NCBI GenBank assembly: GCA_025454405.1 | Contig: JALOON010000014.1 | Span: 30,718 to 94,717 of the forward strand | Direction of reading: 5' to 3' | DNA: 64,000 nucleotides | Source of the DNA: Oscillatoriaceae cyanobacterium Prado104 | GTDB taxonomy: Bacteria; Cyanobacteriota; Cyanobacteriia; Cyanobacteriales; Microcoleaceae | Shown: positions 41,117 through 51,029 of the stretch, piece after piece | Numbering within the stretch: position 1 is the stretch's first letter | Layout: every line of letters begins with the position of its first letter | Notes under the pieces: generated by a model | Told to the model about the DNA's origin: nothing | The model's database searches: none | What the model saw: only the letters and a program-made list of their open reading frames with translations | Made by a program: the position numbers and the translations under genes

Positions 41117-42088
41117 TTAACTGAATTGCGACAATACTTCCTGCCACAGCTCTATAAATCGATCGATGTGAAATACCTCTTGAGCCATTTTTCTAGCAGC
41201 TTTACCCACGCGACGCACTTCATCGGGATTGTTGTATAAAAACTCAAGATATTCGTACAGTTCGTTCATATTATTGGAAGCATAGCCGTTTTCACCATTG
41301 CGGATATATTCGCTCTCACCGTGACAATTAGTAGTCACCAAAACCATACCGCACAACATAGCTTCAGTACGAGCTCTGGGGTTCGGAGAAGCATAGGACG
41401 GACTGAACAAAATTGAAGAAGTAGCTAAAAAAGCTCGATACTTATCAAAAGAGTTGAATTTGAAATCGCGACCGAGCCAATCAATTTTAATACCTGTTTT
41501 TTCTTCAAACTCAAACACCGCATCATTCTTGCGATATTCTTGATGAATTTTACTAAAAGCCTGATTGACTACAATATTAGCGCGACCGTAATTAGTTTGC
41601 GGCCATTCTTCGGGACTCATCCCGTGACGGATGTAACGCGAGTTCTCAATTCCCCACAGTTTATGAGCCGTGGAACTGTTACAAACCATAAAATTATCGC
41701 CAATCAATTCTTTCATTTGTTCCGAAGAACACCCATCAACCATGTTGCAGCCGTGATTGATAATAATCTTGTTTTTTTTGTAGCGATCGCGATAATCTAG
41801 AAACAACAAACGTTTGTCAAGTTCGTGCCAAGTCCACTGATCTACGTGGAGAATCATCAGATCGGTTTCTCGACTGTTGATATTATTCACAAATTCCACA
41901 CTATCAGGAATCGGTCGATTATTGACATTCCAGCGACGGTGAGTGTTAGACAGCAAAATCATGTTGTGCGGGAGTTTGCACAACTCATAATCGTGAGAAG
42001 TGTGCCAGGGATATTTTAGAATATTGAGTTTTTTAGACATGACGGTGCTGGCTAAAACAGGTGTTTTTAATGAAGTCAACTCTCTCAT
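41117..42088 (-). CDS. Glycosyltransferase (GT4-like)
   Basis: A 323-residue protein with a GT-B fold. The C-terminal half has LATSSILFSPSYASPNPRAR, then TEAMLCGMVLVTTNCHGESE (the GT4 acceptor/donor signature with EAM-CG-PVV) and NGENGYASN. The N-terminal half contains LHVDQWTWHELDKRL. A start at MSKKLNILKYPWHT (42040) is equally possible, since no ribosome site is seen at either. It probably transfers one sugar in the polysaccharide or glycoprotein glycan made by this cluster. It is separated from the TPR transferase by 70 bases. Confidence 0.85.
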   Translation of the reverse strand: MRELTSLKTPVLASTVMSKKLNILKYPWHTSHDYELCKLPHNMILLSNTHRRWNVNNRPIPDSVEFVNNINSRETDLMILHVDQWTWHELDKRLLFLDYRDRYKKNKIIINHGCNMVDGCSSEQMKELIGDNFMVCNSSTAHKLWGIENSRYIRHGMSPEEWPQTNYGRANIVVNQAFSKIHQEYRKNDAVFEFEEKTGIKIDWLGRDFKFNSFDKYRAFLATSSILFSPSYASPNPRARTEAMLCGMVLVTTNCHGESEYIRNGENGYASNNMNELYEYLEFLYNNPDEVRRVGKAARKMAQEVFHIDRFIELWQEVLSQFS

Positions 42089-42136
42089 ATTTTTGATTCA
42101 TGAATGGTGTAAATAACCGATTATTTACGGAATTGC

Positions 42137-42213
42137 TAGAGTTAAAGTAGGGCGCGTCGCTATGACAATCTGGGCTATTTACAACTATCTAGAGGCGACG
42201 CACCATACCGCTA
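42137..42213. repeat. Dispersed GTAGG(A/G)CGCGTCGC element (second copy)
   Basis: AGTTAAAGTAGGGCGCGTCG, about 30 bases, then GGCGACGCACCATACCGCTA. It is the same element as at 20605-20676, here with a few substitutions. Both copies have paired arms. Confidence 0.65.
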
Positions 42214-42249
42214 TTCCCCGAACCGACATTCATAGGGGTAACTAACCGA

Positions 42250-42498
42250 TTATTTGCGCAGTTGCTGTACTTCCTGGCAAACTTCTGCGTGCTTTTTTGT
42301 AAGAGTCGCTAATTCAGCTTTTAATTTCTTAGATTGCTCTTCTAATTGGTCAGATTTTTCTTTTTGAGCGACTAGCTGTGATTTATAACCAATAACTTCT
42401 GCTTCCGCATAAATTAGCTGCTTGTACAATTGAGACATTTTACTTGTGAGTTGTGGGTTGTGAGGAAAACCATTATTTGATGTTTGATTTGCAGGCAT
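42250..42498 (-). CDS. Small coiled-coil protein
   Basis: An 82-residue protein. The first 20 residues are polar; from MSQLYKQLIYAEAEVIGYKS to the end the sequence is a continuous heptad-like helix (QEKSDQLEEQSKKLKAELAT, LTKKHAEVCQEVQQLR), so a coiled coil is expected. No other domain. It lies inside the glycosyltransferase cluster and may act as a scaffold or partner for one of the enzymes, but this is inference from position alone. Confidence 0.6.
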   Translation of the reverse strand: MPANQTSNNGFPHNPQLTSKMSQLYKQLIYAEAEVIGYKSQLVAQKEKSDQLEEQSKKLKAELATLTKKHAEVCQEVQQLRK

Positions 42499-42540
42499 TT
42501 TGTTTTGACCTCTCTGGAAAATTATCAGTGATATTCTTGT

Positions 42541-43401
42541 TCAGTTCGCATTCTTTATGGCCAGAATAGAAATCGCACTGCATTCACGCTTTTGCAGCAT
42601 CAAAGTATCTAGCTCGTCAAATCGATCGCGATAAAAATCCTCTGCTAGTTCCAAGCTTTTATCCAAAAGTGCGATCGTTTCGACAATGCTATCTTTACTA
42701 GCCTTGACCGTATTTTTTCCTAAAGAGCAACGGATACCTTCGAGGGCCATGCGATCGAACTTACCGTAACAGTAATAGCCACTATTGACGATTGTGTAAC
42801 CGAGGTTTTTAATGCGTTCTATCGTCGCTTTTCGGGAAAATCCTAAGTGATAGTGTTCGTGCTTTTCCCAAGCTAACTTGCGATGGTATTCAATATCTTT
42901 TTCCAGCTCTGGACGTTCGTTAAAGTGGGGAGTGTCAATATATAAATACCCCCCTGGTTTAACTGCATTTGCCATCAAAGATAAAGCAGAAAAGTAATCT
43001 TCAATATGTTCTAAAGTTTGAATGGAAAATACAAAATCAAATTTCTGGGTAGTTATCGCCTTTGAACAATCTCCTTCAATAAAATGCAGTCGATCGCAAG
43101 AGTCAAACAGTGTTTTTGTTTGATTGGGAATATACTTAGAGCTGATGTCGTGGCAAAAAACTTCGGTGTTGGGAAGTAGTAAAGCTAGTGCCGCTTCGTG
43201 AGAGCAACTTCCCGAACCAAAGGAGCCTATAGTTTCAAAATCAATGCTAATTTCACCCAACCTTCTCACCATAGGCACCCACGAAAGCAGCAAGCGAGCT
43301 AGCGTAGATAAATGAAATTGGCTCCAGTATTCAATCAAACCAGGAGTCATCATTTCTGTGAGATGATTTTTAGATTGTTGTCTGGTCTTTAAATCGTTCA
43401 T
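42541..43401 (-). CDS. SAM-dependent methyltransferase
   Basis: 286 residues from MNDLKTRQQSKNHLTEMMTP. The frame extends to 43527 but that part codes only GAAGGAAGAAGG-type repeat (LLPSSFFLLPSSFF), so it is rejected. Motif I is degenerate (IGSFGSGSCSHEAALALLLP), followed by DISSKYIPNQ, LHFIEGDCSKAITTQKFDFV and FSIQTLEHIEDYFSAL, with the post-motif VKPGGYLYIDTPHF. A class I methyltransferase that probably methylates a sugar or other small group of the glycan. It lies between two glycan genes on the same strand. Confidence 0.8.
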   Translation of the reverse strand: MNDLKTRQQSKNHLTEMMTPGLIEYWSQFHLSTLARLLLSWVPMVRRLGEISIDFETIGSFGSGSCSHEAALALLLPNTEVFCHDISSKYIPNQTKTLFDSCDRLHFIEGDCSKAITTQKFDFVFSIQTLEHIEDYFSALSLMANAVKPGGYLYIDTPHFNERPELEKDIEYHRKLAWEKHEHYHLGFSRKATIERIKNLGYTIVNSGYYCYGKFDRMALEGIRCSLGKNTVKASKDSIVETIALLDKSLELAEDFYRDRFDELDTLMLQKRECSAISILAIKNAN

Positions 43402-43578
43402 GATAGGTTTTATAGCAGTTGACAGTTGACAGTTGTATCGAAGGAAGAAGGAAGAAGGAAGAAGGAAGAAAGAAGAAGGAAGAAGTAAGAATTGACGAAA
43501 GGGCGTGGGATATGGGACAATACTCAATCTTCAATCCTCAATCGAAAATCCAAAATCTAAAATCTAAAATCGATATGT

Positions 43579-44286
43579 CTATTCTTCAGCAACTCGCCAA
43601 GCGAAAGCAAAAATTTTAAAATAGAGAGTCCAGTTTTTGTCCTGGGCTAAATCGGAAATCGACCAAGGCCAAGCACGAAAAACTCGATACTCCCAATTAG
43701 GTTTGGGAAACGCCACGGATAGGTAAGATAAAACCAACTCAGGAGTCATCTCTTGCTTGTGATGGTGGGAGTTGGTACTGTTAGGACGAAAATCCTTAAA
43801 ATGATCCGGCACCCAGCGACATCCTGTTGTATCGCCAGTAGCTTTAAGATTTTGCCAGTATTCAAAATTGGGGGTTGTCAGCGCAAACATTTTCTTAGTA
43901 TTGCGAGCGCAAAACTCAAAAAAACTTGCAGAATCTGCCGGCTTGATGTGTTCTATTACTTCCATCGCCAATACAAAATCGCTAGCTAAATCGCGTTTTG
44001 TGGTGAATGGATTGACAGCTTCGACTCCTTGTTTTGCTAGATAAGCTAAAATTTCCTCATCTGTTTCAGCCCCGATGTAAGTTGGCCGATCGGCCGCAGA
44101 AAATTTCTCAAACCAGGATTTCATCGGTCTGCTGCCGCATCCCACATCCAAGCAAGAAGCAAGTTTAAAATTAGTTTGCTTGGCGATCGTACTAATTAAA
44201 GGTTCTATTCGATAACCGGAAAAAGCATCTATTTCTGGTTTTTCTAAGGATAAGTTATCGGTCTTTGCCGTCAATGTTTCTGTCAT
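43579..44286 (-). CDS. SAM-dependent methyltransferase
   Basis: A 235-residue class I methyltransferase. Motif I is LASCLDVGCGSRPMKSWFEK, followed by YIGAETDEEILAYLAK (an acidic residue after strand 2), DFVLAMEVIEHIKPAD (motif II) and MFALTTPNFEYWQN. Different from the neighbouring methyltransferase, with only a weak match outside the SAM-binding core. It may methylate a sugar or a protein side chain in the surface glycan. The next gene upstream, the 2171-residue transferase, ends 57 bases away, so they are probably cotranscribed. Confidence 0.8.
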   Translation of the reverse strand: MTETLTAKTDNLSLEKPEIDAFSGYRIEPLISTIAKQTNFKLASCLDVGCGSRPMKSWFEKFSAADRPTYIGAETDEEILAYLAKQGVEAVNPFTTKRDLASDFVLAMEVIEHIKPADSASFFEFCARNTKKMFALTTPNFEYWQNLKATGDTTGCRWVPDHFKDFRPNSTNSHHHKQEMTPELVLSYLSVAFPKPNWEYRVFRAWPWSISDLAQDKNWTLYFKIFAFAWRVAEE

Positions 44287-44343
44287 GATAGCTTCCTGCT
44301 TCCTGGTTGATGTTTGACACTAACTTTGGGATTATTTTTGGCG

Positions 44344-47300
44344 TTATTTTTGGCGTTCTTTCTGGCGGTAAGTTACATCCAATTTTTCCATGCCGTAGGC
44401 AAGCGCATTTGGCAGTAAATCGGCAAACTCACTCATAATTTCAGTGCTAATATCGTAAGTAATTCGATACCACTGATCTTCCAAATTAGGAATTTCTGCT
44501 GCTGCTTGAGGATTGTTTCTTTCCAGCCACTTAGCATAAGCGGATGAAAGATTAACAGTTTGTACTGGTACTTTGCGTAGGGCTGCAGGAACTGTAGTGC
44601 AGCGATACTGAGTTGGCTTTTCTCTAAGTGCTTGTAGCAGTAAATACCAAGTCCAGTAATTAAGAAATCTGGGGATTTTTGATAGGTATTGCTTCACCCA
44701 ATCGCGATGCACTAACATCACTCCCGGACTAACTCGCTTCCAAATCGACTGAATTAAATCAGTTCCAGAAACTGTTTGAGTATCGGACACGCAACCGTAA
44801 GAGTTGCTATTGATAACTAATATGGATTCAGGACTGGCTGCTTGTAAATGCTTGTCCAACTCGGCGTAAATTCCTTGAGATAAGACATAGCCTCCTGAAA
44901 CAAATAAAATCCACTCTTCCTTAACTTGCGACACTACCTCCTGAAAATGTTGGAAAAATTCAAAGTAATCAACTTGAGGGTAGAAATATTGAAAATTAGC
45001 TTTTTGTGCTGTAGCTGCACAAAGATTGTAGGGTGCAGCAGCGATCGCGTACTTCGTCCCGAAATCTGACCAACTTACTTCTGATTCTTCTACGGTTAAA
45101 TTAAAGTTTCCGGACAGTAGGTAATCGTAAAGCAAAACTGCTACCTGAGAAGTCGATCGCCCTGTTGCGCTAGGGTGAAGGGATTCGCTAATATTTTTGC
45201 TGATTGGTTGTTGCATCCAGCGCTTGGGAGTTTTGACAAGATGCTCGAACCAATTTTTGGTGATGCTTTCAGTAGAATAGAGTTCGAGAGCACGCTGGCG
45301 CGCTTGTAAAATTTCTGCTTGCACGCTGGCAAAATTAGCTCTCATATTTGCTAATTTTGCTTTCCAGTCTCCGCGATACTCTACTAAAAATTGTTCGCTT
45401 AAACCGAGTTCGCCTGCAACTTTAATATGTTCTGGAGTAGCTGTTGCAAGTACGGGAATTCCTAGGGCTACAGCCTTAATTAAACGATTGGCATTTTTGG
45501 CAAGATTCCACTCTGTAGGCTCCAAGGGAAATAACAGTACATCGAACTCGGTTAAAATTCGATCGACCGTATAGATATCAAACTCTATATTGCCGCCTTT
45601 AGTAACTGTGGTAATCGGTTCGTCAATATTAACAATTTCCAGTTGCAATGCACCTTCAGGAGCGCCAAACCAACCAATTCTTTTTAATTCAGCACGCGGT
45701 TGCCGCTCCACTGTCTCAGAAATAATATCTACAGGATTTTCCAAGACGAAAATATTGGGATGGTATTTACCTGCAAATTCACCGAGGTATTTGCTGCCAA
45801 CTGTTACTAAATCTGCAGAATTCATGAAGGCAATTAAATCGTCTTGCGTTCCCTGGGTTGGCAAGGAATAATTGTCATCAAAATCATAGACAATGAGCGC
45901 GTCCCGATTCTTAATCTGTTGAATTTTATCAAAAGGTCTAACTTTTTGATAAACATATACGTCGCAATCATCTGCATGACCGATCGTCACTCTGTGACCT
46001 GCATTTTTCAAACACTCAACTAATTTCCAAACTCTCAATCTGGCACTGGCTTTAGCGTAGTCGCCAAAAGGTACAAAGCAGAAATGCAGCGGCTCAAATC
46101 CGATGCTACCATCAGCAACAGTTAAGCTGGCAGATGATAGCCACAATTCTCCTCCTTGATTGGCCGGTAATTCCAGGTGAAAAACAGCATAAAGTTTTTC
46201 CGGTGCTTCGGGAGCAACTTTTGGCAAATCGATTGATAAATCTGCCGTTGACCACCCAGAACTATTACCAACTGGAATCGATTCTTGATAAACTTTCTGA
46301 GTGAGTTCTTTGTCAGCAAACAAGATTAAAATGAGAATTGGTCTGTGGGAATTGCGCAGGCACAATTGCAATGAAGCATTCAATATTGCATGGGCTGGAC
46401 GCTCGGAAATTTCAACAACCTGGCGCAGGTAGGAACGGGGTTTTTGTTGCGCTGCTTCTTGAAGTTGAAGGTACAAAACTGTTTCGCTGTTGACGGGTTC
46501 CCCTTTAGCAGGAGCATGACTGAGTTTAACCAGATCGGCGTTCAGCTTCCATGTGGGTCTAATTCCTAATTTCCAATTAGGAAGTAACGCATTTTCTGAT
46601 AGAGAATCAAGATTTTTACCAGCAGCAAAATTAGAGTTTTGCAGCAAGTTTTTGCTGAAAACTCCTTGGAAAATGGCTTGCGATCGGCGTTTGTTGGCGA
46701 AGACAACAGATGTTGTTGTTACTGACAACAGTTGCTGGGAGTTGATTTTTACTTTTTGCATCTTTTCTTCATTAAGATGCTGGATAACTTGCAGAATTTC
46801 ACCTACCCGCCGATCGAAACTATGATTTTCGCGGATGTATTGAGAAAAATCGAGGCGCTGCTGCCAATTTTGAGCGCGTTGTTGCGAGCAATTTTGAATT
46901 AATTTGGGCAACTCTTTAGCATCGCTGTAGGTAACAACTCGATCGCCAAATATTTCCGACAATCCTGCTATTTTATCTGAAATAATCGTGGCTCCGCAAG
47001 CGGCTGCATCAAACAAACGATTGGAAATGAAACCATTTTGACTCATGGTTTGCCAGTGATCGTTGAGCAAGACGCTGCAATGACTGTAATAGCGATTGAG
47101 TACATTATTGGGAATATGTTCTCCCTTCAAATATCCTGCTGGTAAAAAAGATTCCCAACCTGCCCCGTAGACATTAACATCGATACCGCTTTCGACAGCA
47201 TCGCGAACAATTTGTCTGTAAGTTTGCCGAGAATTACCGACAAACAATACATCTCCAACATCGCGATCGCCCTCTAAGTCGGGATGGAATAAATCCGGAT

Positions 47301-50300
47301 CTGTACACTGTAAAAGTGACTGAACCGGCACTTTTACTTGCTTGCTCAATTTGTCAGCATATTGTTGCGAAGCAACGAACACGCGATCGTATTTTTCATA
47401 CTCTTGCAGGGGAACGCGATCGGGATGACTGATGTTCCACATTAAGTTAATGTGGTGGGGTTTCGGTTGATAGCTGCTCAAACCTCGCAACACAATTACC
47501 ACATCATCTCCATTGCCTTTAGGCGTCTCCCATTCTGGCAGAATATCAATGCGTACCGAATGTCCTTGCCGTTCAAAAGCTCGCTTCATTCCTAAAGCAA
47601 AATGATAGTCTCCCCACTCTTGCGCTACTGCCAAATTAGGTACGCCAATCTTAATCGCAATGCGGAAAGTCAAGCTCATTTTATCTTGCAAAGCCTGATA
47701 AACACTGCGAGCGCGCTCTTGATAGTTGTGTTGCTTGCGGACTATTTTCTGGAGTTTTCCTACTAAAGCCAGACGCTTTGGTTCGTCAGTTAAATACTCT
47801 CTCAACAGTTGCTCTAAAGATTCTTGAGAATCATAAACCGGCAACAAACCGCCAAATACTTCTTGACTGCCAATCTTACCATTAGTGATCGCCAAAGCAC
47901 CTGCTGCTATAGCATCAAACACGCGAGAATTCACCGAACCCCATTCTTTCGTTACCGAATTCGCATCGTCGATAACAATTTTTGTAGCAGCATAAACTTG
48001 CGACATTTCCGTATAGGGCAATGCTCCTTTGTACCAAGGCTTAAACTTGTCTATTTTCTCCCAGTGAGAGCCGTATAAAGCAAACTTAAATGGGAGATTC
48101 TGCGGTTCGAGAAACTCAATAATTTCTCTAGGAGCATCCCAATAACTGCCTGTAAAGCAATAATCCGAACTAAATTTGACATCAAATGTTTGTTTCTGAA
48201 AACGTTCTAGGTTGGTGGCAATTCGGACTAAGCTAACTGGTTTAGATAGCTTTTGTTGCAAATAAGCAGTGGCTTTTTCCGAAGAACACCAAACGCAATC
48301 GTAATCTCCAACCCATTCCTGCGATGCCAATCTTTCAAACCAATTGCGCGCCCAAATAACTTTGATTAAGCTGTGTTTGGCATTCTTTATCGATCGCAAA
48401 TCGTAGTCGTCGCGCATGACGATAATTACATCCAATCCAGCCGCATCGTACCAATCCGATTCTTTAGCAAGATAGAAGACATCCCAACCAAATTCTCGGA
48501 CCAGTTGTTCGCCTAATTCAAAAGCGGTAAAATAATCTCCAGTAGCAGATGACATATCGGCTTCAGTAACAGCAAATCCAACTCGCAAAGGGTGCGAATT
48601 CCAAGCTGAATCTTTGTTAAAGAAATCGCTCAGATGCTGGCGGCGCGCAAAATAACCGAAGCGACTTTCCAGGAGATGGCGGTTATTTGCCATTCGCTGT
48701 TTAAATTCAGGTTTTTGTTTGAATCGCGTAAATCCGCGATGGTGCAATGCGGTTAAGTTGTTAGCGCAAACGATTTCTTTCCCCAGGATTTGCGTCATTG
48801 AAAGACAAAAATCTACATCTTCATAGCCGTAGAAATAGCCTTCATGAAATTTGCCAACTGCTAGGAAATCTTCGCGGCGGCAAATCATTGCTGCTCCAGT
48901 AACAGCAGGCACGCGCCAAGGTAAATTACTAATATCTAGAGATTCAGGTGCGTAGCGCAAATCGAAGGGGCGAAATGGCAGATTGGGTTCGTCAAAGTTG
49001 AAACCGATGCCCAGATGTTGTGTTTGTGTCGCAGTTAAAGGTCGATCGGATTCGATTTCGTCAAGTAGTTTGATGCCGGCAACGCCCACTCGATCGTCCT
49101 GCATTATTTTGACTAATTTAGGAATGATATCTCCATCAAAGATAATGTCGTTATTCAAAAATAAAATCAGCGGCGATTTTGTCTGGCTAACTGCTAAATT
49201 GTTGGCTTTCGCAAAAGAGTAATTGTACGGTAATTTAAGTGTTTTGATAGGCAAGATTTTTTGCCAGTCTTCACATGTTTTTAAACTGTCGTCTTCGGAA
49301 GCATTGTCAACAACTAAAATCTCTAAGTTGCGATAGGAATTGTATTGGCTAAAAGCTTGGAAAAATTTGGCGAGAAGTTGCGCGCCGTTGCGATTGACAA
49401 TTATTAAAGTAATTGCCAATTCTGGAACGGTTAAGGAATTAGATTTTGGTAAATCGATCGGCTGGCGGTATAGTAAACGATCGAGGGAAGAGCGAGGGCT
49501 AATTCCCGACAGATTTTTGTGTCTTTTGCCCGCACAACCAACCGACAGTTGGGCTGGCGAACCAGTTAAATGTAGATCGGTTTTAGCGATTTTGATGCTG
49601 ATTTCAATTGTTTCATGGTGTCGGGGTAAAAAGTTGCCAATTTCCATGAAAAATCCGTAGCATCCGCGATTGTTAAAATGTTCTGCTAGATCTTGACGGA
49701 ATTTATTAGCTACACAAGTGCCAACAAAATTTTGATTGACAAAAACATCGACGGAAACAGTTCGATCGGGCCGATCGATATTTCTCACCCAACCAAAAAC
49801 AAAATTTCTGTCTGCTAAATCTATAAATCCTTCAAAACTAAATTCTGTTTCTATGGGTTCTGTTTCTCTGCCCAGCTCTTGCAACCTACAATTAGCTTCT
49901 GTTAAATTGGGAGCGATCGCAATAGCCTGTTGGTAAGCAGCAATAGCTTTTTGCTGTTGATTTTTGGCAGCCCAAGCATTCCCCAACCCTAAATATAATT
50001 CAGCATAATTCGGTCGAATTTCTAGTGCTTTTTGAAAGCTGTCTGTATCGGTTCGATCGCGCTCAATTGCTTGCAGGTAGTGATAGAATGCTAATTCCAA
50101 ATGCGACTTAACTTGTTGGTGCAATGCGCCGTTCAATTTTTCCTCAATTTGAGGCAAATCAGGCTGGATTTGCATCGCTTGGCGGTAAGCCGCGATCGCC
50201 TCTTCCCACTGTTCTAATTTGACGCAAGCATCGGCTAAATTATAGTGCGACCAATGAAAATCTGGATTTAATTCAATAGCGCGTTGATAAGCCGATACGG

Positions 50301-50859
50301 CCTCTGCCCATTTCTCTTGTTTAATTAAAATATCGCCCAAATTGTTGTGCGACCAAGAAAATTTAGGGTTGAATTCGATCGCCAAACGGTATGCAGTCAC
50401 CGCTTCATTTAATCTGCCTTTGCCTTGCCAGATATCCCCTAAATTGTGGTGGACTTCCCACAAATCTGGCTGAATTTCCACAGCTTTTTGATAAACTGTT
50501 ACCGCTTCATCGAACTCGCCATTTTTCACCAAAGCTTCTCCCAAACTCTGGTAAATTTCTGCAGAATGATAATCTAAAGCTAAGGCTTGGCGGTAGGAGG
50601 AAATCGCTTGTTCCCATTCTCCTTTTTTAGCAAATGCTTTCCCTAAGCTGTAATGAGGTTTAGCATAATTATAGTCAGCATTTACCTTACTCCTGGCAGG
50701 AGCGCTGTTCTTTTTATCTGACTCCTTAAATTCTAAGTTTTCCCTTTTTAAAGCACAGGCTGGAGCCAACGATAATTTAGACTTGGAAGTCTGCGCGATC
50801 GCGGAATCGGAATGTTTGTGAAGGGGAAATTCAATGACGTTATTGGCTTCGCTGTTCAT
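44344..50859 (-). CDS. Giant multi-domain TPR glycosyltransferase (2171 residues)
   Basis: One uninterrupted frame with many domains in order. Residues 65-330: about seven TPR motifs (YSLGKAFAKKGEWEQAISSY). 335-440: a beta-sandwich domain (FEGFIDLADRNFVFGWVRN). 475-760: GT2 (ITLIIVNRNGAQLLAKFF, LFLNNDIIFDGDII). 780-1120: a GT-B domain of the CgeB/Glyco_trans_1_2 kind (NSRVFDAIAAGALAITNG). 1130-1410: a second such domain (SNRLFDAAACGATIIS). 1450-1620: a carbohydrate-binding-like beta domain. 1630-1930: a third GT-B domain (NRLIKAVALGIPVLATA). 1950-2160: a C-terminal domain resembling a GT2 without its key Asp motifs. It is probably a soluble or peripheral machine that builds several linkages on one acceptor. 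The four catalytic parts in one chain are unusual. Confidence 0.85.
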   Translation of the reverse strand: MNSEANNVIEFPLHKHSDSAIAQTSKSKLSLAPACALKRENLEFKESDKKNSAPARSKVNADYNYAKPHYSLGKAFAKKGEWEQAISSYRQALALDYHSAEIYQSLGEALVKNGEFDEAVTVYQKAVEIQPDLWEVHHNLGDIWQGKGRLNEAVTAYRLAIEFNPKFSWSHNNLGDILIKQEKWAEAVSAYQRAIELNPDFHWSHYNLADACVKLEQWEEAIAAYRQAMQIQPDLPQIEEKLNGALHQQVKSHLELAFYHYLQAIERDRTDTDSFQKALEIRPNYAELYLGLGNAWAAKNQQQKAIAAYQQAIAIAPNLTEANCRLQELGRETEPIETEFSFEGFIDLADRNFVFGWVRNIDRPDRTVSVDVFVNQNFVGTCVANKFRQDLAEHFNNRGCYGFFMEIGNFLPRHHETIEISIKIAKTDLHLTGSPAQLSVGCAGKRHKNLSGISPRSSLDRLLYRQPIDLPKSNSLTVPELAITLIIVNRNGAQLLAKFFQAFSQYNSYRNLEILVVDNASEDDSLKTCEDWQKILPIKTLKLPYNYSFAKANNLAVSQTKSPLILFLNNDIIFDGDIIPKLVKIMQDDRVGVAGIKLLDEIESDRPLTATQTQHLGIGFNFDEPNLPFRPFDLRYAPESLDISNLPWRVPAVTGAAMICRREDFLAVGKFHEGYFYGYEDVDFCLSMTQILGKEIVCANNLTALHHRGFTRFKQKPEFKQRMANNRHLLESRFGYFARRQHLSDFFNKDSAWNSHPLRVGFAVTEADMSSATGDYFTAFELGEQLVREFGWDVFYLAKESDWYDAAGLDVIIVMRDDYDLRSIKNAKHSLIKVIWARNWFERLASQEWVGDYDCVWCSSEKATAYLQQKLSKPVSLVRIATNLERFQKQTFDVKFSSDYCFTGSYWDAPREIIEFLEPQNLPFKFALYGSHWEKIDKFKPWYKGALPYTEMSQVYAATKIVIDDANSVTKEWGSVNSRVFDAIAAGALAITNGKIGSQEVFGGLLPVYDSQESLEQLLREYLTDEPKRLALVGKLQKIVRKQHNYQERARSVYQALQDKMSLTFRIAIKIGVPNLAVAQEWGDYHFALGMKRAFERQGHSVRIDILPEWETPKGNGDDVVIVLRGLSSYQPKPHHINLMWNISHPDRVPLQEYEKYDRVFVASQQYADKLSKQVKVPVQSLLQCTDPDLFHPDLEGDRDVGDVLFVGNSRQTYRQIVRDAVESGIDVNVYGAGWESFLPAGYLKGEHIPNNVLNRYYSHCSVLLNDHWQTMSQNGFISNRLFDAAACGATIISDKIAGLSEIFGDRVVTYSDAKELPKLIQNCSQQRAQNWQQRLDFSQYIRENHSFDRRVGEILQVIQHLNEEKMQKVKINSQQLLSVTTTSVVFANKRRSQAIFQGVFSKNLLQNSNFAAGKNLDSLSENALLPNWKLGIRPTWKLNADLVKLSHAPAKGEPVNSETVLYLQLQEAAQQKPRSYLRQVVEISERPAHAILNASLQLCLRNSHRPILILILFADKELTQKVYQESIPVGNSSGWSTADLSIDLPKVAPEAPEKLYAVFHLELPANQGGELWLSSASLTVADGSIGFEPLHFCFVPFGDYAKASARLRVWKLVECLKNAGHRVTIGHADDCDVYVYQKVRPFDKIQQIKNRDALIVYDFDDNYSLPTQGTQDDLIAFMNSADLVTVGSKYLGEFAGKYHPNIFVLENPVDIISETVERQPRAELKRIGWFGAPEGALQLEIVNIDEPITTVTKGGNIEFDIYTVDRILTEFDVLLFPLEPTEWNLAKNANRLIKAVALGIPVLATATPEHIKVAGELGLSEQFLVEYRGDWKAKLANMRANFASVQAEILQARQRALELYSTESITKNWFEHLVKTPKRWMQQPISKNISESLHPSATGRSTSQVAVLLYDYLLSGNFNLTVEESEVSWSDFGTKYAIAAAPYNLCAATAQKANFQYFYPQVDYFEFFQHFQEVVSQVKEEWILFVSGGYVLSQGIYAELDKHLQAASPESILVINSNSYGCVSDTQTVSGTDLIQSIWKRVSPGVMLVHRDWVKQYLSKIPRFLNYWTWYLLLQALREKPTQYRCTTVPAALRKVPVQTVNLSSAYAKWLERNNPQAAAEIPNLEDQWYRITYDISTEIMSEFADLLPNALAYGMEKLDVTYRQKERQK

Positions 50860-51029
50860 GATGTATACCTGTTAAAAATTGTTCCAGTCAAATCCTTTTG
50901 ACTGATGATGTTTTTTGCCTGAATTAGAACTTATACAAACAACCCAATTACTCAAAAAACCTTCGACTTGCCCGAGATATCTTGACGCAAAAACCTGTTG
51001 TTTTGTTTCAGAAATCCCAGAACTAATTT
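50860..51029. other. Spacer between the two giant genes
   Basis: About 170 bases with no recognised gene. The sequence is AT-rich and ends next to the stop codon of the 1944-residue gene on the same strand, so a common transcript is likely. Confidence 0.4.
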
